Made by a program: the position numbers and the translations under genes | Part shown: in pieces, positions 24,109-33,747 of the stretch | Numbering within the stretch: the stretch's first letter is position 1 | Layout: each line of letters begins with the position of its first letter | Notes under the pieces: generated by a model | Told to the model about the DNA's origin: nothing | Database searches by the model: none | Seen by the model: the letters and a program-made list of their open reading frames with translations, nothing else | Source: Serinicoccus kebangsaanensis | GTDB taxonomy: Bacteria; Actinomycetota; Actinomycetes; Actinomycetales; Dermatophilaceae | Direction of reading: 5' to 3' | Assembly (NCBI RefSeq): GCF_008919445.1 | Contig: NZ_VSLG01000004.1 | Span: 62,001 to 126,000, forward strand | DNA: 64,000 bases

Positions 24109-25569
24109 CTAGGTGGTGCGCAGCCCCAGCAGCTCGCGGACCTCCGCGGCGGTCGTCACCGAGCCGGTGGCGACCACGGCGCCAGCCACTCCTCCCTCGT
24201 CGGCCAGGCCGGCGGCGACGTCCAGGGCGTCCGGCAGGTCGTGGACGACGGTCACGCGGTCCTCGCCGAAGTACTCCGCGACGAGCTCTCCCAGCCGGTG
24301 CGGCCGGATCGCCCGGGGCGAGGTGGTGCGCGAGACGACCACGTGGTCGAGCACCGGCTCCAGCTCCTGGACCATGTGCTCGGCGTCCTTGTCCTCCAGC
24401 ACCGCGAGCAGCCCGACGAGGCGGGTGAAGGTGAAGGACTCCTGCAGTGCCTCCACCAGCGCGGCGACGCCTGCCGGGTTGTGCGCGGCGTCGACCAGCA
24501 CCGTGGGTGACCTGCGGACGATCTCCAGCCGTCCCGGCGACGTGACCTCGGCGAGCCCGGCGCGCAGCACCTCGTCGGTCAGGGGCTGCTCACCGCCGCC
24601 GACGAAGGCCTCCACCGCCGCGATCGCGATCGCCGCGTTGTGCGCCTGGTGCCCGCCGAAGAGCGGCAGGAAGAGCCCGGTGTAGTCCCCGGCCAGCCCG
24701 CGCACCGAGATCTGCTGCCCGCCGACCGCGACCTCCCGCGCCAGGACGCCGAAGTTCACCCCCTCCGCCCGGAGCTGGGCGCCGACCTCGTCGGCCCGCG
24801 CGCTGAGGATCTCCATGACCTCCGGCTCCTGCACCCCGACCACGGCGATCCCGTCGGCCTTGATGATGCCCGCCTTCTCGGTCGCGATCTCCTCCACCGT
24901 CCCGCCGAGCAGGCGGGTGTGGTCCAGCGCCACCGGGGTGAGCACCGCCACGTCGCCGACGGCCACCGAGGTCGCGTCCCAGACACCACCTAGCCCGACC
25001 TCGACGACGGCCACCTCGACGGGGGCGTCCGCGAAGGCGGCGTAGGCCACGGCGACGATCACCTCGAAGTAGGTCATCCGCACCCGGTCCGCCTCGTCCG
25101 GAGACGCCATGCTCTCGGCGTCCACCATCTCGACGAACGGCAGGACGTCGTCGTAGGCGGCGAGGAAGGCCTCGATCGAGATCGGCTGCCCGTCGATGCT
25201 GACCCGCTCGCGCATGTCGTGCAGGTGCGGGCTGGTGAACCGCCCGGTCCGCAGCCCCATCTCGCGCAGCAGCCGCTCGGTGATCCGTGCCGTCGAGGTC
25301 TTCCCGTTGGTCCCGGTGAGGTGGATCATCCGGAACGACGTCTGCGGGTCGCCCATCAGCTCCATCACCCGGGCCACCCGGTGCAGCGTGGGCTCGGGCA
25401 TGTGCTCCGGCGTGCGGGCGAGGATCGCCTCGCTGACCTCGGCGTAGCGCGCCAGCGTCGCCGGGTCGGTCTGCGGCGGACCGCCCGCGTCGTCGGTGGG
25501 CACGGCCCCGCCGGGCTCCAGCGGCAGCTCGGTGCTGCCGTCCTCACCCGCGAAGAGGTTGTCGCTCAT
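24109..25569 (-). CDS. folC: Dihydrofolate/folylpolyglutamate synthase
   Basis: This 486-aa protein has the Mur-ligase-type ATP loop [12 protein letters not shown] (about 83-94), FTSPHL (about 112) and the C-terminal domain with DAAHNPAG. It adds glutamate to dihydropteroate and folates. The ATG at 25569 overlaps the ileS stop. A 40-residue acidic N-terminal extension precedes the family core. In many actinobacteria folC is followed by a DUF4233 gene and ndk; here the next minus-strand genes are the sugar regulator and, 11.7 kb on, the DUF4233 gene. Confidence 0.96.
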   Translation of the reverse strand: MSDNLFAGEDGSTELPLEPGGAVPTDDAGGPPQTDPATLARYAEVSEAILARTPEHMPEPTLHRVARVMELMGDPQTSFRMIHLTGTNGKTSTARITERLLREMGLRTGRFTSPHLHDMRERVSIDGQPISIEAFLAAYDDVLPFVEMVDAESMASPDEADRVRMTYFEVIVAVAYAAFADAPVEVAVVEVGLGGVWDATSVAVGDVAVLTPVALDHTRLLGGTVEEIATEKAGIIKADGIAVVGVQEPEVMEILSARADEVGAQLRAEGVNFGVLAREVAVGGQQISVRGLAGDYTGLFLPLFGGHQAHNAAIAIAAVEAFVGGGEQPLTDEVLRAGLAEVTSPGRLEIVRRSPTVLVDAAHNPAGVAALVEALQESFTFTRLVGLLAVLEDKDAEHMVQELEPVLDHVVVSRTTSPRAIRPHRLGELVAEYFGEDRVTVVHDLPDALDVAAGLADEGGVAGAVVATGSVTTAAEVRELLGLRTT

Positions 25570-28500
25570 CGTCCGGCCTCCTCACGTCGGCTGATCAACA
25601 GCTGCACGGTATGCCCGCCGCCCAGGTCGGCGGTGCTGGCGTGGGCACCGTCCCGGGCAGGGGGCAGGTCGTGCCCTCCCCCGGCGGCCCCGAACTGCAC
25701 GGCGAGCGTCTCGCCCATGACGAGCTGCTGGTGCGCCATCGCGGCATCCCAGACCTCGTCGTCGCCGACGACGGTGAGGCTGATCCGGTCGCTGATGTCG
25801 AGGCCGGCGTCCTTGCGGGCACCCTGGACCGCGCGCACCAGGTCGCGCGCGAGGCCCTCCTTGGCCAGGTCCTCCGTGACCTCGGTGTCGAGCACCACGA
25901 AACCACCGCCAGGCAGCGGCGCGGTGGCGCGGGAGGTGGCCCCGGCAGACTCGCCCACGACCGTCTCGAGGGTGAACTCACCCTCCTCCAGCGCCACCCC
26001 GCCGCTGGTGACCGCGCCGTCGTCACCGACCGTCCAGTCGCCGCTCTTGGCCCCCTTGATGGCGTGCTGCACCTCCTTGCCGAGACGCGGGCCGGCGGCC
26101 CTGGCGTTGACGGTGAGCCGTTGCTCGACCTGGAGGTCGGCCAGCGCCTCGGGGTCGTTCGCGTCGAGCACGGTGAACGCCCGGACGTTGACCTCGTCCA
26201 TGATCACGTCGGTCACCATCCGCTCCCGCGCGCCGTGCTGGGACGGCACCAGCGTCCCCACGTCCGGCAGCACCACCGTGAGCCGCGGCAGCGGGAGGCG
26301 CACCCGCAGCCCCTCGGCCTTGCGCATCCCGAGCGCCGCCGAGCAGACCTCGCGCACGGTGTCCATCGCGGCGACCAGACCGGCGTCGTCGGGCAGGTCG
26401 GCCACCTCCGGCCAGTCGGTGAGGTGCACCGACTCGCCACCGGTGAGCCCACGCCATACCTCCTCGGTCAGCAGCGGGAGCAGGGGCGCGGCGACCCGGC
26501 AGGTGATCTCGAGCACGGTGTAGAGCGTGTCGAAAGCACTCTCGTCCTCGGCCCAGAAGCGGTCGCGGGAGCGCCGGATGTACCAGTTGGTCAGCACGTC
26601 GACGAAGTCCCGGATCACCTCGGCGGCGACCGCGATCTCGTTGCCGTCGTAGGCCGCCTGCGCAGCCTCGACGAACTCGCGGGTCTTGGCCAGGACATAC
26701 CGGTCCAGCTCGTGCTCGGACCCGGTCGACCACCGTGCCTCGTAGCCCGCGGCGTTGGCGTAGAGCCCGAAGAAGTACCACGCGTTCCACAGCGGGATCA
26801 TCGTCTGCCGGACGCCGTCGCGGATGCCCTGCTCGGTGACGATGAGGTTGCCGCCGCGCAGGATCGGGCTGCTCATGAGGAACCACCGCATCGCGTCGGC
26901 CCCGTCCCGGTCGAAGACCTCGCGCACGTCCGGGTAGTTCTTCAGCGACTTGGACATCTTCTGCCCGTCGCTGCCGAGCACGATCCCGTGCGACAGGCAG
27001 GTCGAGAAGGCCGGCCGGTCGAAGAGCGCCGTCGCGAGGATGTGCAGGGTGTAGAACCAGCCCCGGGTCTGCCCGATGTACTCCACGATGAAGTCGGCCG
27101 GGAAGTGGTGCTCGAACCACTCCGCGTTCTCGAACGGGTAGTGCACCTGGGCGTAGCTCATCGACCCGGAGTCGAACCACACGTCCAGCACGTCCTCGAC
27201 CCGGCGCATGGTGCTCTGCCCGGTGGGGTCGTCGGGGTTGGGGCGGGTGAGCTCGTCGACGAACGGCCGGTGCAGGTCGACGTTGCCCTCACGGTCGCGC
27301 GGGAGCACTCCGAAGTCGGCCTCGATCTGCTCCAGCGAGCCGTAGACGTCGATCCGCGGGTAGGCCGGGTCGTCGCTGCGCCACACCGGGATCGGGCTGC
27401 CCCAGAAGCGGTTGCGGGAGATCGACCAGTCGCGTGCGTTCTCCAGCCACCGGCCGAACTGCCCGTCCTTGATGTGGTCGGGGACCCAGGTGATCTCCTG
27501 GTTGGTGCGGAGCATGTCCTCCTTGAACCTCGTCACCTCGACGAACCAGGACGACACCGCCTTGTAGATGAGCGGCTGCTTGCAGCGCCAGCAGTGCGGG
27601 TAGGAGTGGGCATAGCTCTCGCGGCGCAGCAGCACGGTGCCCTCGGTGACGCTGCCCTGGTCGGAGGTCTCGCCGCCGAGCTGGTTCCGCGTGGCCGCCA
27701 CGAGGTGGTCCTGGATGGGCGCGTTGGCGTCGAAGACCAGCATCCGGGCGTACTCGTCGACCGGGTGCATGAACGCTCCGTCGGCCCCGACCGGCATGAC
27801 CGGCTCGATGCCCTCGCGGTCGGTGACGACTTTGTCGTCCTCACCGAAGGCGCCGGCGGTATGCACCAGGCCGGTGCCGTCCGTCGTCGTGACGAACTCC
27901 GCGACCACGAGCCGGTGCGCCCGCTCCCAGCCCTGGTAGTAGGAGAAGGGCGGGCGGTAGGACCGACCCGCGAGCTCGGCGCCGGTGTAGCTGCCGAGGA
28001 CCTCGGGCTGCTCCCCCAGCTCCTTCGCGTAGGCGCCGAGCCGCTCCCGGGCGATCAGGTAGCGCTGCGGCTCGGCCCCCTCACCGGCACCGGGGAGCGG
28101 AGCCTGCACGACGACATACTCGATCTCCTCGCCGACCATGATCGCGAGGTTGGCGGGCAAGGTCCACGGGGTCGTCGTCCAGACCAGGGCGAGCGCCCCG
28201 TCCAAGACGCCGTCCGGTGTCTCGCCCGCCAGCAGCCGCGCACCCACGGTCACGGCCGGGTCCTGGCGCACCTGGTAGACCTCGTCGTCCATCCGCAGCT
28301 CGTGGTTGGACAGCGGGGTCTGGTCGTTCCAGCAGTAGGGCAGGACGCGGAAGCCCTCGTAGACCAGGCCCTTGTCGAACAGGCTCTTGAACGCCCAGAG
28401 CACGGACTCCATGTAGTCGACGTTGAGGGTCTTGTAGTCGTGCTCGAAGTCGACCCACCGCGCCTGCCGGGTGACGTAGTCCTGCCACTCGTCGGTGTAC

Positions 28501-28913
28501 TTCAGCACCGACTCCCGGCACTTGGCGTTGAAGGCCTCGATGCCCAGTCCGACGATCTCGTCCTTGGTCTTGATGCCGAGCTGCTCCATCGCCTCGAGCT
28601 CGGCGGGCAGGCCGTGCGTGTCCCAGCCGAACCGACGCTCGACCCGGCGTCCCCGCATGGTCTGGTAGCGGGGCACGACGTCCTTGACGTAGCCGGTGAG
28701 CAGGTGGCCGTAGTGCGGGAGTCCGTTGGCGAAGGGCGGGCCGTCGTAGAAGACGTACTCGTTGGCACCGTTCTCGCCCGCGTCGCGCTGCTCGACGCTC
28801 CTGGCGAAGGTGTCGTGCTCGCGCCAGTAGGCCAGCACGGCCTGCTCGATCTCCGGGAAGCGCGGCGAGCTCGTCAACGCGTCGGCGGAGGTGCTGGTCC
28901 GGGGGTAGGCCAT
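25566..28913 (-). CDS. ileS: Isoleucyl-tRNA synthetase, eukaryotic-like type
   Basis: This 1115-aa protein starts at ATG 28913 ([11 protein letters not shown]), 8 nt after AGGAG; upstream in-frame ATGs lie inside the T-box leader. It has the HIGH-equivalent PHYGH and KMSKS ([10 protein letters not shown]), the editing domain between them, and an anticodon-binding C-terminus. The sequence ([19 protein letters not shown]) is of the eukaryote-like clade, which is generally mupirocin-insensitive. It is controlled by the T-box leader upstream and transcribed with folC. Confidence 0.97.
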   Translation of the reverse strand: MAYPRTSTSADALTSSPRFPEIEQAVLAYWREHDTFARSVEQRDAGENGANEYVFYDGPPFANGLPHYGHLLTGYVKDVVPRYQTMRGRRVERRFGWDTHGLPAELEAMEQLGIKTKDEIVGLGIEAFNAKCRESVLKYTDEWQDYVTRQARWVDFEHDYKTLNVDYMESVLWAFKSLFDKGLVYEGFRVLPYCWNDQTPLSNHELRMDDEVYQVRQDPAVTVGARLLAGETPDGVLDGALALVWTTTPWTLPANLAIMVGEEIEYVVVQAPLPGAGEGAEPQRYLIARERLGAYAKELGEQPEVLGSYTGAELAGRSYRPPFSYYQGWERAHRLVVAEFVTTTDGTGLVHTAGAFGEDDKVVTDREGIEPVMPVGADGAFMHPVDEYARMLVFDANAPIQDHLVAATRNQLGGETSDQGSVTEGTVLLRRESYAHSYPHCWRCKQPLIYKAVSSWFVEVTRFKEDMLRTNQEITWVPDHIKDGQFGRWLENARDWSISRNRFWGSPIPVWRSDDPAYPRIDVYGSLEQIEADFGVLPRDREGNVDLHRPFVDELTRPNPDDPTGQSTMRRVEDVLDVWFDSGSMSYAQVHYPFENAEWFEHHFPADFIVEYIGQTRGWFYTLHILATALFDRPAFSTCLSHGIVLGSDGQKMSKSLKNYPDVREVFDRDGADAMRWFLMSSPILRGGNLIVTEQGIRDGVRQTMIPLWNAWYFFGLYANAAGYEARWSTGSEHELDRYVLAKTREFVEAAQAAYDGNEIAVAAEVIRDFVDVLTNWYIRRSRDRFWAEDESAFDTLYTVLEITCRVAAPLLPLLTEEVWRGLTGGESVHLTDWPEVADLPDDAGLVAAMDTVREVCSAALGMRKAEGLRVRLPLPRLTVVLPDVGTLVPSQHGARERMVTDVIMDEVNVRAFTVLDANDPEALADLQVEQRLTVNARAAGPRLGKEVQHAIKGAKSGDWTVGDDGAVTSGGVALEEGEFTLETVVGESAGATSRATAPLPGGGFVVLDTEVTEDLAKEGLARDLVRAVQGARKDAGLDISDRISLTVVGDDEVWDAAMAHQQLVMGETLAVQFGAAGGGHDLPPARDGAHASTADLGGGHTVQLLISRREEAGR

Positions 28914-29190
28914 GGGGGTGGCTCCTGCTTCTGGTGCGACGACGGTCGTCGTCGTGGTCGGCATCGATCCACGAGGACGACGCTGCCCCGGGTATGCCCG
29001 GGTCGGCACCGCGGTACCACCTCGCTTGCGTGCCGCCCGCCTCGGTGGGCAGGTGCAGCACGCCGCTTCGTGTCGGCTGTGACGGGCCTACCCGTGCGGG
29101 TCTAGTGGGCGCTCCCGGTGGGGCCAGGGGCCGTTCTTCCGCAGGCTCGCCGCTGATGACGGCTCGAGCGCCTGTGCTCCCATGCTAGCG
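28914..29190 (-). promoter_or_regulatory. T-box riboswitch leader of ileS
   Basis: On the minus strand the T-box core TGGTACCGCGG sits at 29019-29009 within AGGTGGTACCGCGGTGCC. About 135 nt upstream a short Stem I (GCTCG...CGAGC around 29170-29147) displays ATC (29157-29155), an isoleucine codon in the specifier position. This is the short-Stem-I actinobacterial class, which senses uncharged tRNA-Ile and usually acts on translation. A CCCGGG-CATA-CCCGGG hairpin (29002-28987) lies between the T-box and the ribosome site. TAGCAT at 29187-29182 may be the -10 box. Confidence 0.85.
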
Positions 29191-29237
29191 CCTCGGCCCC
29201 GGTGCGGCGGGCACCGATCGCTGCCACCATCGTGACC

Positions 29238-30041
29238 ATGGCCACCAGGTTCTCGATCCTCGCCCCGCCGATCTCGGACGAACTGCGCTACGAGCCACGG
29301 CGGCAACGCGTCCGCGTCAGCTACGACGGCCGGCCCGTCGCCGACACCTGCGACGCGTGGCTGGTGTGGGAACCGCGACGGGTGGTCCCTCGGTATGCGC
29401 TGCCGGTGCGCGACCTCGTGGCCGACCTCCACGCGGGGGACGACATCCGGCCCGATCTCGCCAGCCTGCCGCCGGTCGTCCCGCCGAACCTCACGACGAC
29501 CACGGCACCCGGCACCGAGATGGCGATCGGCGTCGACGGACAGCCCGTCGGGTCGGCATACCGCCCGGCCGACGAGGACCTCGCCGACCGGATCGTCCTC
29601 GACCATGAGCCCTTCACCTGGCACGAGGAGGACGAGGAGCTCATCGGTCACCCGCGCGACCCGTTCAAGCGGATCGACGCGCTCGCCTCCTCACGGCACG
29701 TCCGGGTCTGCCTCGACGGCGTCGTGCTCGCCGACTCGACACGGCCGGTCATGCTGCTCGAGACCTACCTGCCCGACCGGTGGTACCTCCCCCGGGCCGA
29801 CGTCCGACTCGACCTGCTCACCCCGACCGACACCCACACCACCTGCGCCTACAAGGGCGTGGCCTCGTACTTCAGCTACGCACCCGCTCGGGACGCCGGG
29901 GCGGGCATCGCGTGGACCTACCCCGCGCCGATGAATGACGCCGTGCCGGTCACGGGCATGGTGTGCTTCCTCGCCGAGCGGTGCGACCTGAGCATCGACG
30001 GGGTCGACCTCGACCGTCCTCGGACGCAGTGGTCGAGGTAG
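29238..30041 (+). CDS. DUF427-domain protein (two copies)
   Basis: I start at ATG 29238 (MATRFSILAPPIS); a longer start at 29202 lacks support. The 267-aa protein has two DUF427 beta-rich units: one around VRVSYDGRPVADTCDAWLV and one around VRVCLDGVVLADSTRPVML, the latter followed by the usual YKGVASYFSY and AWTYPAPM. The family has no established enzymatic role. It diverges from the ileS T-box promoter. Confidence 0.87.
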   Translation: MATRFSILAPPISDELRYEPRRQRVRVSYDGRPVADTCDAWLVWEPRRVVPRYALPVRDLVADLHAGDDIRPDLASLPPVVPPNLTTTTAPGTEMAIGVDGQPVGSAYRPADEDLADRIVLDHEPFTWHEEDEELIGHPRDPFKRIDALASSRHVRVCLDGVVLADSTRPVMLLETYLPDRWYLPRADVRLDLLTPTDTHTTCAYKGVASYFSYAPARDAGAGIAWTYPAPMNDAVPVTGMVCFLAERCDLSIDGVDLDRPRTQWSR

Positions 30042-30125
30042 CTTGACTTAGCGGAAAGAAGCGGTGGATGGTGAGCAGCCGGCCCCGGTTCCGCGAGTCG
30101 TGCCGACGACACACCCGACCTGAGC

Positions 30126-30155
30126 GGCTCCAGCGTTCACGTGAACGCTGGAGCC
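30126..30155. terminator. 30-bp perfect palindrome downstream of the DUF427 gene
   Basis: GGCTCCAGCGTTCAC is followed at once by its exact complement, with no spacer. It lies about 85 bp after the DUF427 stop in the 244-bp gap 30042-30285. It could be a stem-loop terminator without a U tract or a binding site; as a hairpin the central 3-4 bp would form the loop. Confidence 0.5.
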
Positions 30156-30285
30156 GGGATCGGTCGGCGCGGCGGCCTGATGGATCACGCTGGTGGACCC
30201 GGCGCGACGGCGGGACGGATCGGGCCGGGAGCACCCTGTGGACAACTTCTGCGCCACATCCGCCCACTCGGGCAGCGTGCTCGGT

Positions 30286-31209
30286 ATGCCGCTCGACCTC
30301 ACCCGGCCCTTCCTTCGTCAGGACGGACTCCGCGCGGGCCTGACCAAGCACCAGCTCGACGGACCGACCTTCCAGTCTGTCTTCGGTAGCGTCCGACTGT
30401 CCAGCGACGTCCCGATGAGCGAGGAGATGCACGCGCGCTGCGCCCAGCTGGTCGTACCGCGCGGTGCTGCGAGCCACGGCACGGCGGCGCGGATCTGGGG
30501 CGGCGTCGTGCCGGAGGACACGAGCGCCCACGTCACGGTGCCGACCTCCGGCGACCGCCGCTCCCGACCGGGGCTGGCGTGCCACGTCAACGCGGCCGCC
30601 CTGGTCCGGTGGCGCGACGGACTGCGCCTCACCACCCCGGCCCAGACATTCCTCGACCTGGCGGACACGTTGGGCCTCGTCGACCTGGCAGTGCTCGGCG
30701 ACTCGCTGGTGCACCGGGGTCGGCTCTCCCTCGAGGAGCTGGACGAGGTGGTCCGTGCGGACCGGCGAGGGGTCCCGCGACTCGCGCTCGATGCCGCTGC
30801 GCTGGTGCGTGCGGGAGCGGAGTCCCCCATGGAGACGCGGACCCGGCTGCTCCTCGTGCTCGCCGGGCTGCCCGAACCGGTGCTGCAGCACGTCGTCGGG
30901 GACGACCGACACCGGTTCCGGCTCGACCTGGCCTACCCCGAGCTCACGATCGCCGTCGAGTACGACGGCCGCCAGCACGCGGACGACACCCGCCAGTGGG
31001 CGCACGACCTGGCTCGGCGCGAGTGGCTCGACGGGCAGGGGTGGCGCCTCGTCGTCGTGCGCAGCGAGGACATCTTCGGTATGCCCTGGGCCACGGTGCA
31101 TCGGGTCGCGCAGGTGCTGGCGTCGCGCGGCTACGTCAAGCCGCTGCCCGGGACCGCACCACCCCGCTTCACCCAGCACTTTCCCGGGCAGCCGTGGCGC
31201 CGCGGCTGA
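30286..31209 (+). CDS. DUF559-type (Vsr-like) endonuclease-domain protein
   Basis: This 307-aa protein starts at ATG 30286 (MPLDLTRPFLR). Residues 1-190 resemble the AbiEi-like N-terminal region common in actinobacteria (winged helix, then RLTTPAQTFLDLA). The C-terminal part has a PD-(D/E)XK-like nuclease core: RLDLAYPELTIAVEYDG, a downstream Glu/Lys-type helix (DLARREWLDGQGWRL) and VRSEDI. These proteins are numerous in actinobacteria and usually lack an assigned role. Upstream in-frame starts exist but lack a ribosome site. Confidence 0.8.
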   Translation: MPLDLTRPFLRQDGLRAGLTKHQLDGPTFQSVFGSVRLSSDVPMSEEMHARCAQLVVPRGAASHGTAARIWGGVVPEDTSAHVTVPTSGDRRSRPGLACHVNAAALVRWRDGLRLTTPAQTFLDLADTLGLVDLAVLGDSLVHRGRLSLEELDEVVRADRRGVPRLALDAAALVRAGAESPMETRTRLLLVLAGLPEPVLQHVVGDDRHRFRLDLAYPELTIAVEYDGRQHADDTRQWAHDLARREWLDGQGWRLVVVRSEDIFGMPWATVHRVAQVLASRGYVKPLPGTAPPRFTQHFPGQPWRRG

Positions 31210-31264
31210 CATCGGGCCAGCGGACGTCCCGACGACGCGCTGACACGGACCGGGCTCGGTGCGG

Positions 31265-31293
31265 TTGCCGGTCCGGGCCGGGCCGGTTAGCGT
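31265..31293 (+). promoter_or_regulatory. Promoter of the peptide/YcaO operon
   Basis: TTGCCG (31265-31270), a 17-bp spacer and TAGCGT (31288-31293) fit a housekeeping promoter, giving a leader of about 44 nt before the peptide ATG. Confidence 0.5.
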
Positions 31294-31343
31294 CGTGAGC
31301 ACCACGACAGAGTTTCACTCGACGTGGAGCTCGGGAGGAGAGG

Positions 31344-31451
31344 ATGACGATGGCATGCGTCGCCTACAACCTGTCCGCAGCGATCGAGAAGAGCGAGGTG
31401 GATCCGGCTGAGCTGGACCAGCTCGTCGCCACGTGGGGCGCCACTGAGTGA
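31344..31451 (+). CDS. 35-aa peptide, candidate YcaO (bottromycin-like) precursor
   Basis: ATG 31344 follows GGGAGGAGAGG; a second ATG at 31350 is spaced even better from AGGAG and would give 33 residues. The sequence begins MTMACVAYNLSAAI and ends PAELDQLVATWGATE. The TGA overlaps the GTG of a YcaO gene, so the two are coupled. A single Cys sits near the N-terminus, and an acidic C-terminal half could be a follower. From memory, bottromycin precursors have an N-terminal Cys-bearing core and a follower ending AELSALEMEELESWGAWDGEATS-like; the shared AEL...L...WGA...E pattern is notable. No signal peptide. Confidence 0.7.
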   Translation: MTMACVAYNLSAAIEKSEVDPAELDQLVATWGATE

Positions 31452-32824
31452 CCTTCACGTCCTGGCGAAGGACGACCGGGGAGTTCACCCTCCCCGGTCG
31501 TCCTTTCCTCTGGGGAGGCCGGGCGGAGCGCGAGCTGTCCGGGGACCAGGCCTGGCGGCGCGTGCACACCGACCTCGAGCACCTGGGGTGGAGCAGCAGC
31601 GCCCGATGGTCCGAGCGCACCGGCCCGACCACGGCGCAGTGCATCCTGCGTGAGGGCGAGGACGAGATCGGCCTGGGCGTCGGGGCGGGCAAGGGCCGAC
31701 TCGACGTCGCCATCGTCGGCGCCCACTTCGAGGCCGTCGAGCACGCGGTCACCGGGCCGTCCTGGGCGCCCCGGCTGCCGGTGGCGCCCGTCGACCGCAG
31801 CGACCCTCGACTGGTCGACGCGTGGCAGGGTGAGGAGTGGCTGGACGACCTCCGCACCACCTCACCCCTGAGCTCGGTCTGGGCCACCGGCCTGGGCACC
31901 ACGCAGGCCTTCCCGGCTCCCCTGTTCCGCAGCGCCCCGTGGATGCTGGACGACACCCCGGAGGTCGCGGCGCTGCGCCTGCGCACGGGGGACGACACCG
32001 ACTACGGCCCGGTCGCGGCATACTCCACCAACAGCGGGAGCGCGATCGGCGCCACGGCCGAGGAAGCCGTCCTGCACGGGCTCAACGAGAGCGTGGAGCG
32101 CGACGCGCTGTCCCTCTTCCTCCTCCTCCACGTCCTCGCGGGCAGGCCGGCACCGCCCCGGATCGAGATCGCTCCCTCGGACGAGGACCTCACCTCGTGC
32201 CGCGCGGCTGCCGAGCAGACCGTCGGGCAGCCGATCACCCTGCTGGACATCACCACCGACCTCGGTGTCCCGTGCGTGCTCGCCCTCGCGGGGACCGGCT
32301 CGCCCCGTCCGCTCTACGGGTCGGGCGCCTCCATCGGCCTGCGCGTCGCCGTCGAGCGGGCGCTGACGGAGGTCGTCCAGGGGTTCCTGCTGCGGCAGGC
32401 GGTGGACCACCCCGGCACCTCGGATGATGCCGGTCCGGGGGTGGGGCCGGGTCCGGCATACCTCCGGCTCTCGGAGGAGCAGGCGACCCAGCACCGCCAG
32501 GTGGAGGACCGGTTCGCCGGACATCCCGCCCTGCTGCGCTGCGCGACGCTGCGCCTCGGTGACCTCCCTCCGCCCGAGGGCATCTCGCACGTGCCGCCGA
32601 CCGCGGCCACCGCCTCGGTGACCGAGCAGGTGCGGGCCGTGGTGCGACGTCTCGAGGAGGCAGGTCACCGCGTCGGATGGGTGCCCCTGCACACGTGGCC
32701 GTCCGGGACCACCGTGGCGCAGGTGCACGTGCCGGGTCTGGAGCTGTTCCACCAGGTGCTGGTCGGGCACGCTCCCCGCCCCGGCGCCCGGGCACGCAGG
32801 AGACGGGAGGCGGCCGCGGTCTAG
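31448..32824 (+). CDS. YcaO-family protein, likely azoline/amidine or thioamide-forming RiPP enzyme
   Basis: This 458-aa protein starts at GTG 31448 (GTGA overlap with the peptide gene). It has the YcaO ATP-binding signatures: YSTNSGSAIGATAEEAVLHG (192-211), NESVERDA (213-220) with metal-binding Glu, and GSGASIGLRVAVERALTEVVQG. YcaO enzymes use ATP to activate backbone amides. There is no fused ThiF/E1 partner or adjacent TfuA, and the C-terminus ends in RARRRREAAAV and not the PxPxP of most heterocyclases. It therefore resembles stand-alone YcaOs, such as those in bottromycin pathways. The peptide directly upstream is the probable substrate. Confidence 0.9.
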   Translation: MTFTSWRRTTGEFTLPGRPFLWGGRAERELSGDQAWRRVHTDLEHLGWSSSARWSERTGPTTAQCILREGEDEIGLGVGAGKGRLDVAIVGAHFEAVEHAVTGPSWAPRLPVAPVDRSDPRLVDAWQGEEWLDDLRTTSPLSSVWATGLGTTQAFPAPLFRSAPWMLDDTPEVAALRLRTGDDTDYGPVAAYSTNSGSAIGATAEEAVLHGLNESVERDALSLFLLLHVLAGRPAPPRIEIAPSDEDLTSCRAAAEQTVGQPITLLDITTDLGVPCVLALAGTGSPRPLYGSGASIGLRVAVERALTEVVQGFLLRQAVDHPGTSDDAGPGVGPGPAYLRLSEEQATQHRQVEDRFAGHPALLRCATLRLGDLPPPEGISHVPPTAATASVTEQVRAVVRRLEEAGHRVGWVPLHTWPSGTTVAQVHVPGLELFHQVLVGHAPRPGARARRRREAAAV

Positions 32825-33672
32825 CTCCGAGCCGCCAGGCTGACGAGCGTCACGTGGGCGTCCTGCTGGTCGATCCGGCCGCGAGGCTCGAGCCCGAGGT
32901 CGGAGGCGGCAGTCAACGCCTGCCGCGAGGCCCACCGGCACCGCCCGTCCACCGACAGCCTCCACTCACGCGCGAGCTGGAGGACGTCGTCGCCGTCCGA
33001 CCCGTCCGAGACAGACGCCAGCACGACCCGTCCCCCCGCGCGGAGGGACCGCGAGACCGCGCGCAGGGCCGGGAGAGCCTCGTCCTGCGCCACCATGGGC
33101 AAGGACAGCCAGACCAGGTCGTGGGTGGGCCCGGCAGGCAGGTCCACGACGTCGGCATGCTCCAGCCGGACCCGCTCCGCGACCTCCCGACTGCGCACCA
33201 CGTGACGCGCCAGGTCCAGGACGGCGGGATCGACGTCGATCCCCAGGACCGCGGCCCGGGGCCAGCGCGCCGCGACGCTGCTCGCGACGCCGGCGACGCC
33301 CGTCCCGACGTCCAGCATCCGGAAGTCCGTGTCGACCAGCTCGCGCAGCCCCGGGTCCTGCCCGCCCAGCTCCTCGAGGACCTGCACCAGCTCGGCGCCC
33401 GAGGCGAGGCCGGTCTCCAGGAGGTCCTCCGGCTCGGCCCGCCCCTGCCCACCCGTCGTGCTCGCCACCTGGCCGAGCTCGCGTCTCAGCGCCCGACGGA
33501 CCTGCGCCGTCACCCCGTCCGGGGCCGAGCCGCCCCAGCGCGAGGCTGCGAGGGCGCGCAGGCGGTGCCGCGCCTCCACCTCCGGCTCCTGGCCGGATGC
33601 GCTCTCGGCGAGGGCGGCCGCGAGCCACAGCGCCTCCGTGGCTCGGCGGGCGAGCGAGGGTTCCTGAGTCAT
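32821..33672 (-). CDS. Class I SAM-dependent methyltransferase
   Basis: This 283-aa protein starts at ATG 33672 behind GGGAGG. MLDVGTGVAGVASSVA (about 118-133) is SAM motif I, and GIDVDPAVLDLA supplies the acidic residue for the ribose. The N-terminal 110 residues are helical and may bind the substrate. Its stop codon overlaps the YcaO stop on the other strand, so the genes are convergent. It may tailor the YcaO product or be unrelated; the acceptor is unknown. Confidence 0.85.
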   Translation of the reverse strand: MTQEPSLARRATEALWLAAALAESASGQEPEVEARHRLRALAASRWGGSAPDGVTAQVRRALRRELGQVASTTGGQGRAEPEDLLETGLASGAELVQVLEELGGQDPGLRELVDTDFRMLDVGTGVAGVASSVAARWPRAAVLGIDVDPAVLDLARHVVRSREVAERVRLEHADVVDLPAGPTHDLVWLSLPMVAQDEALPALRAVSRSLRAGGRVVLASVSDGSDGDDVLQLAREWRLSVDGRCRWASRQALTAASDLGLEPRGRIDQQDAHVTLVSLAARS

Positions 33673-33695
33673 CCTGGTGATCCTCCCGGACGCGG

Positions 33696-33729
33696 CGAGG
33701 GCCGGGAGCGTGCTCGCTCCCGGCCCTCG
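33696..33729 (-). terminator. 15-bp hairpin terminator of the AGCS transporter gene
   Basis: CGAGGGCCGGGAGCG and its exact complement flank a TGCT loop, 18 bp after the transporter stop and before the methyltransferase start on the same strand. No U tract follows, as is usual at this GC content. Confidence 0.75.
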
Positions 33730-33747
33730 TCGTTCGTGCGGTATGCC

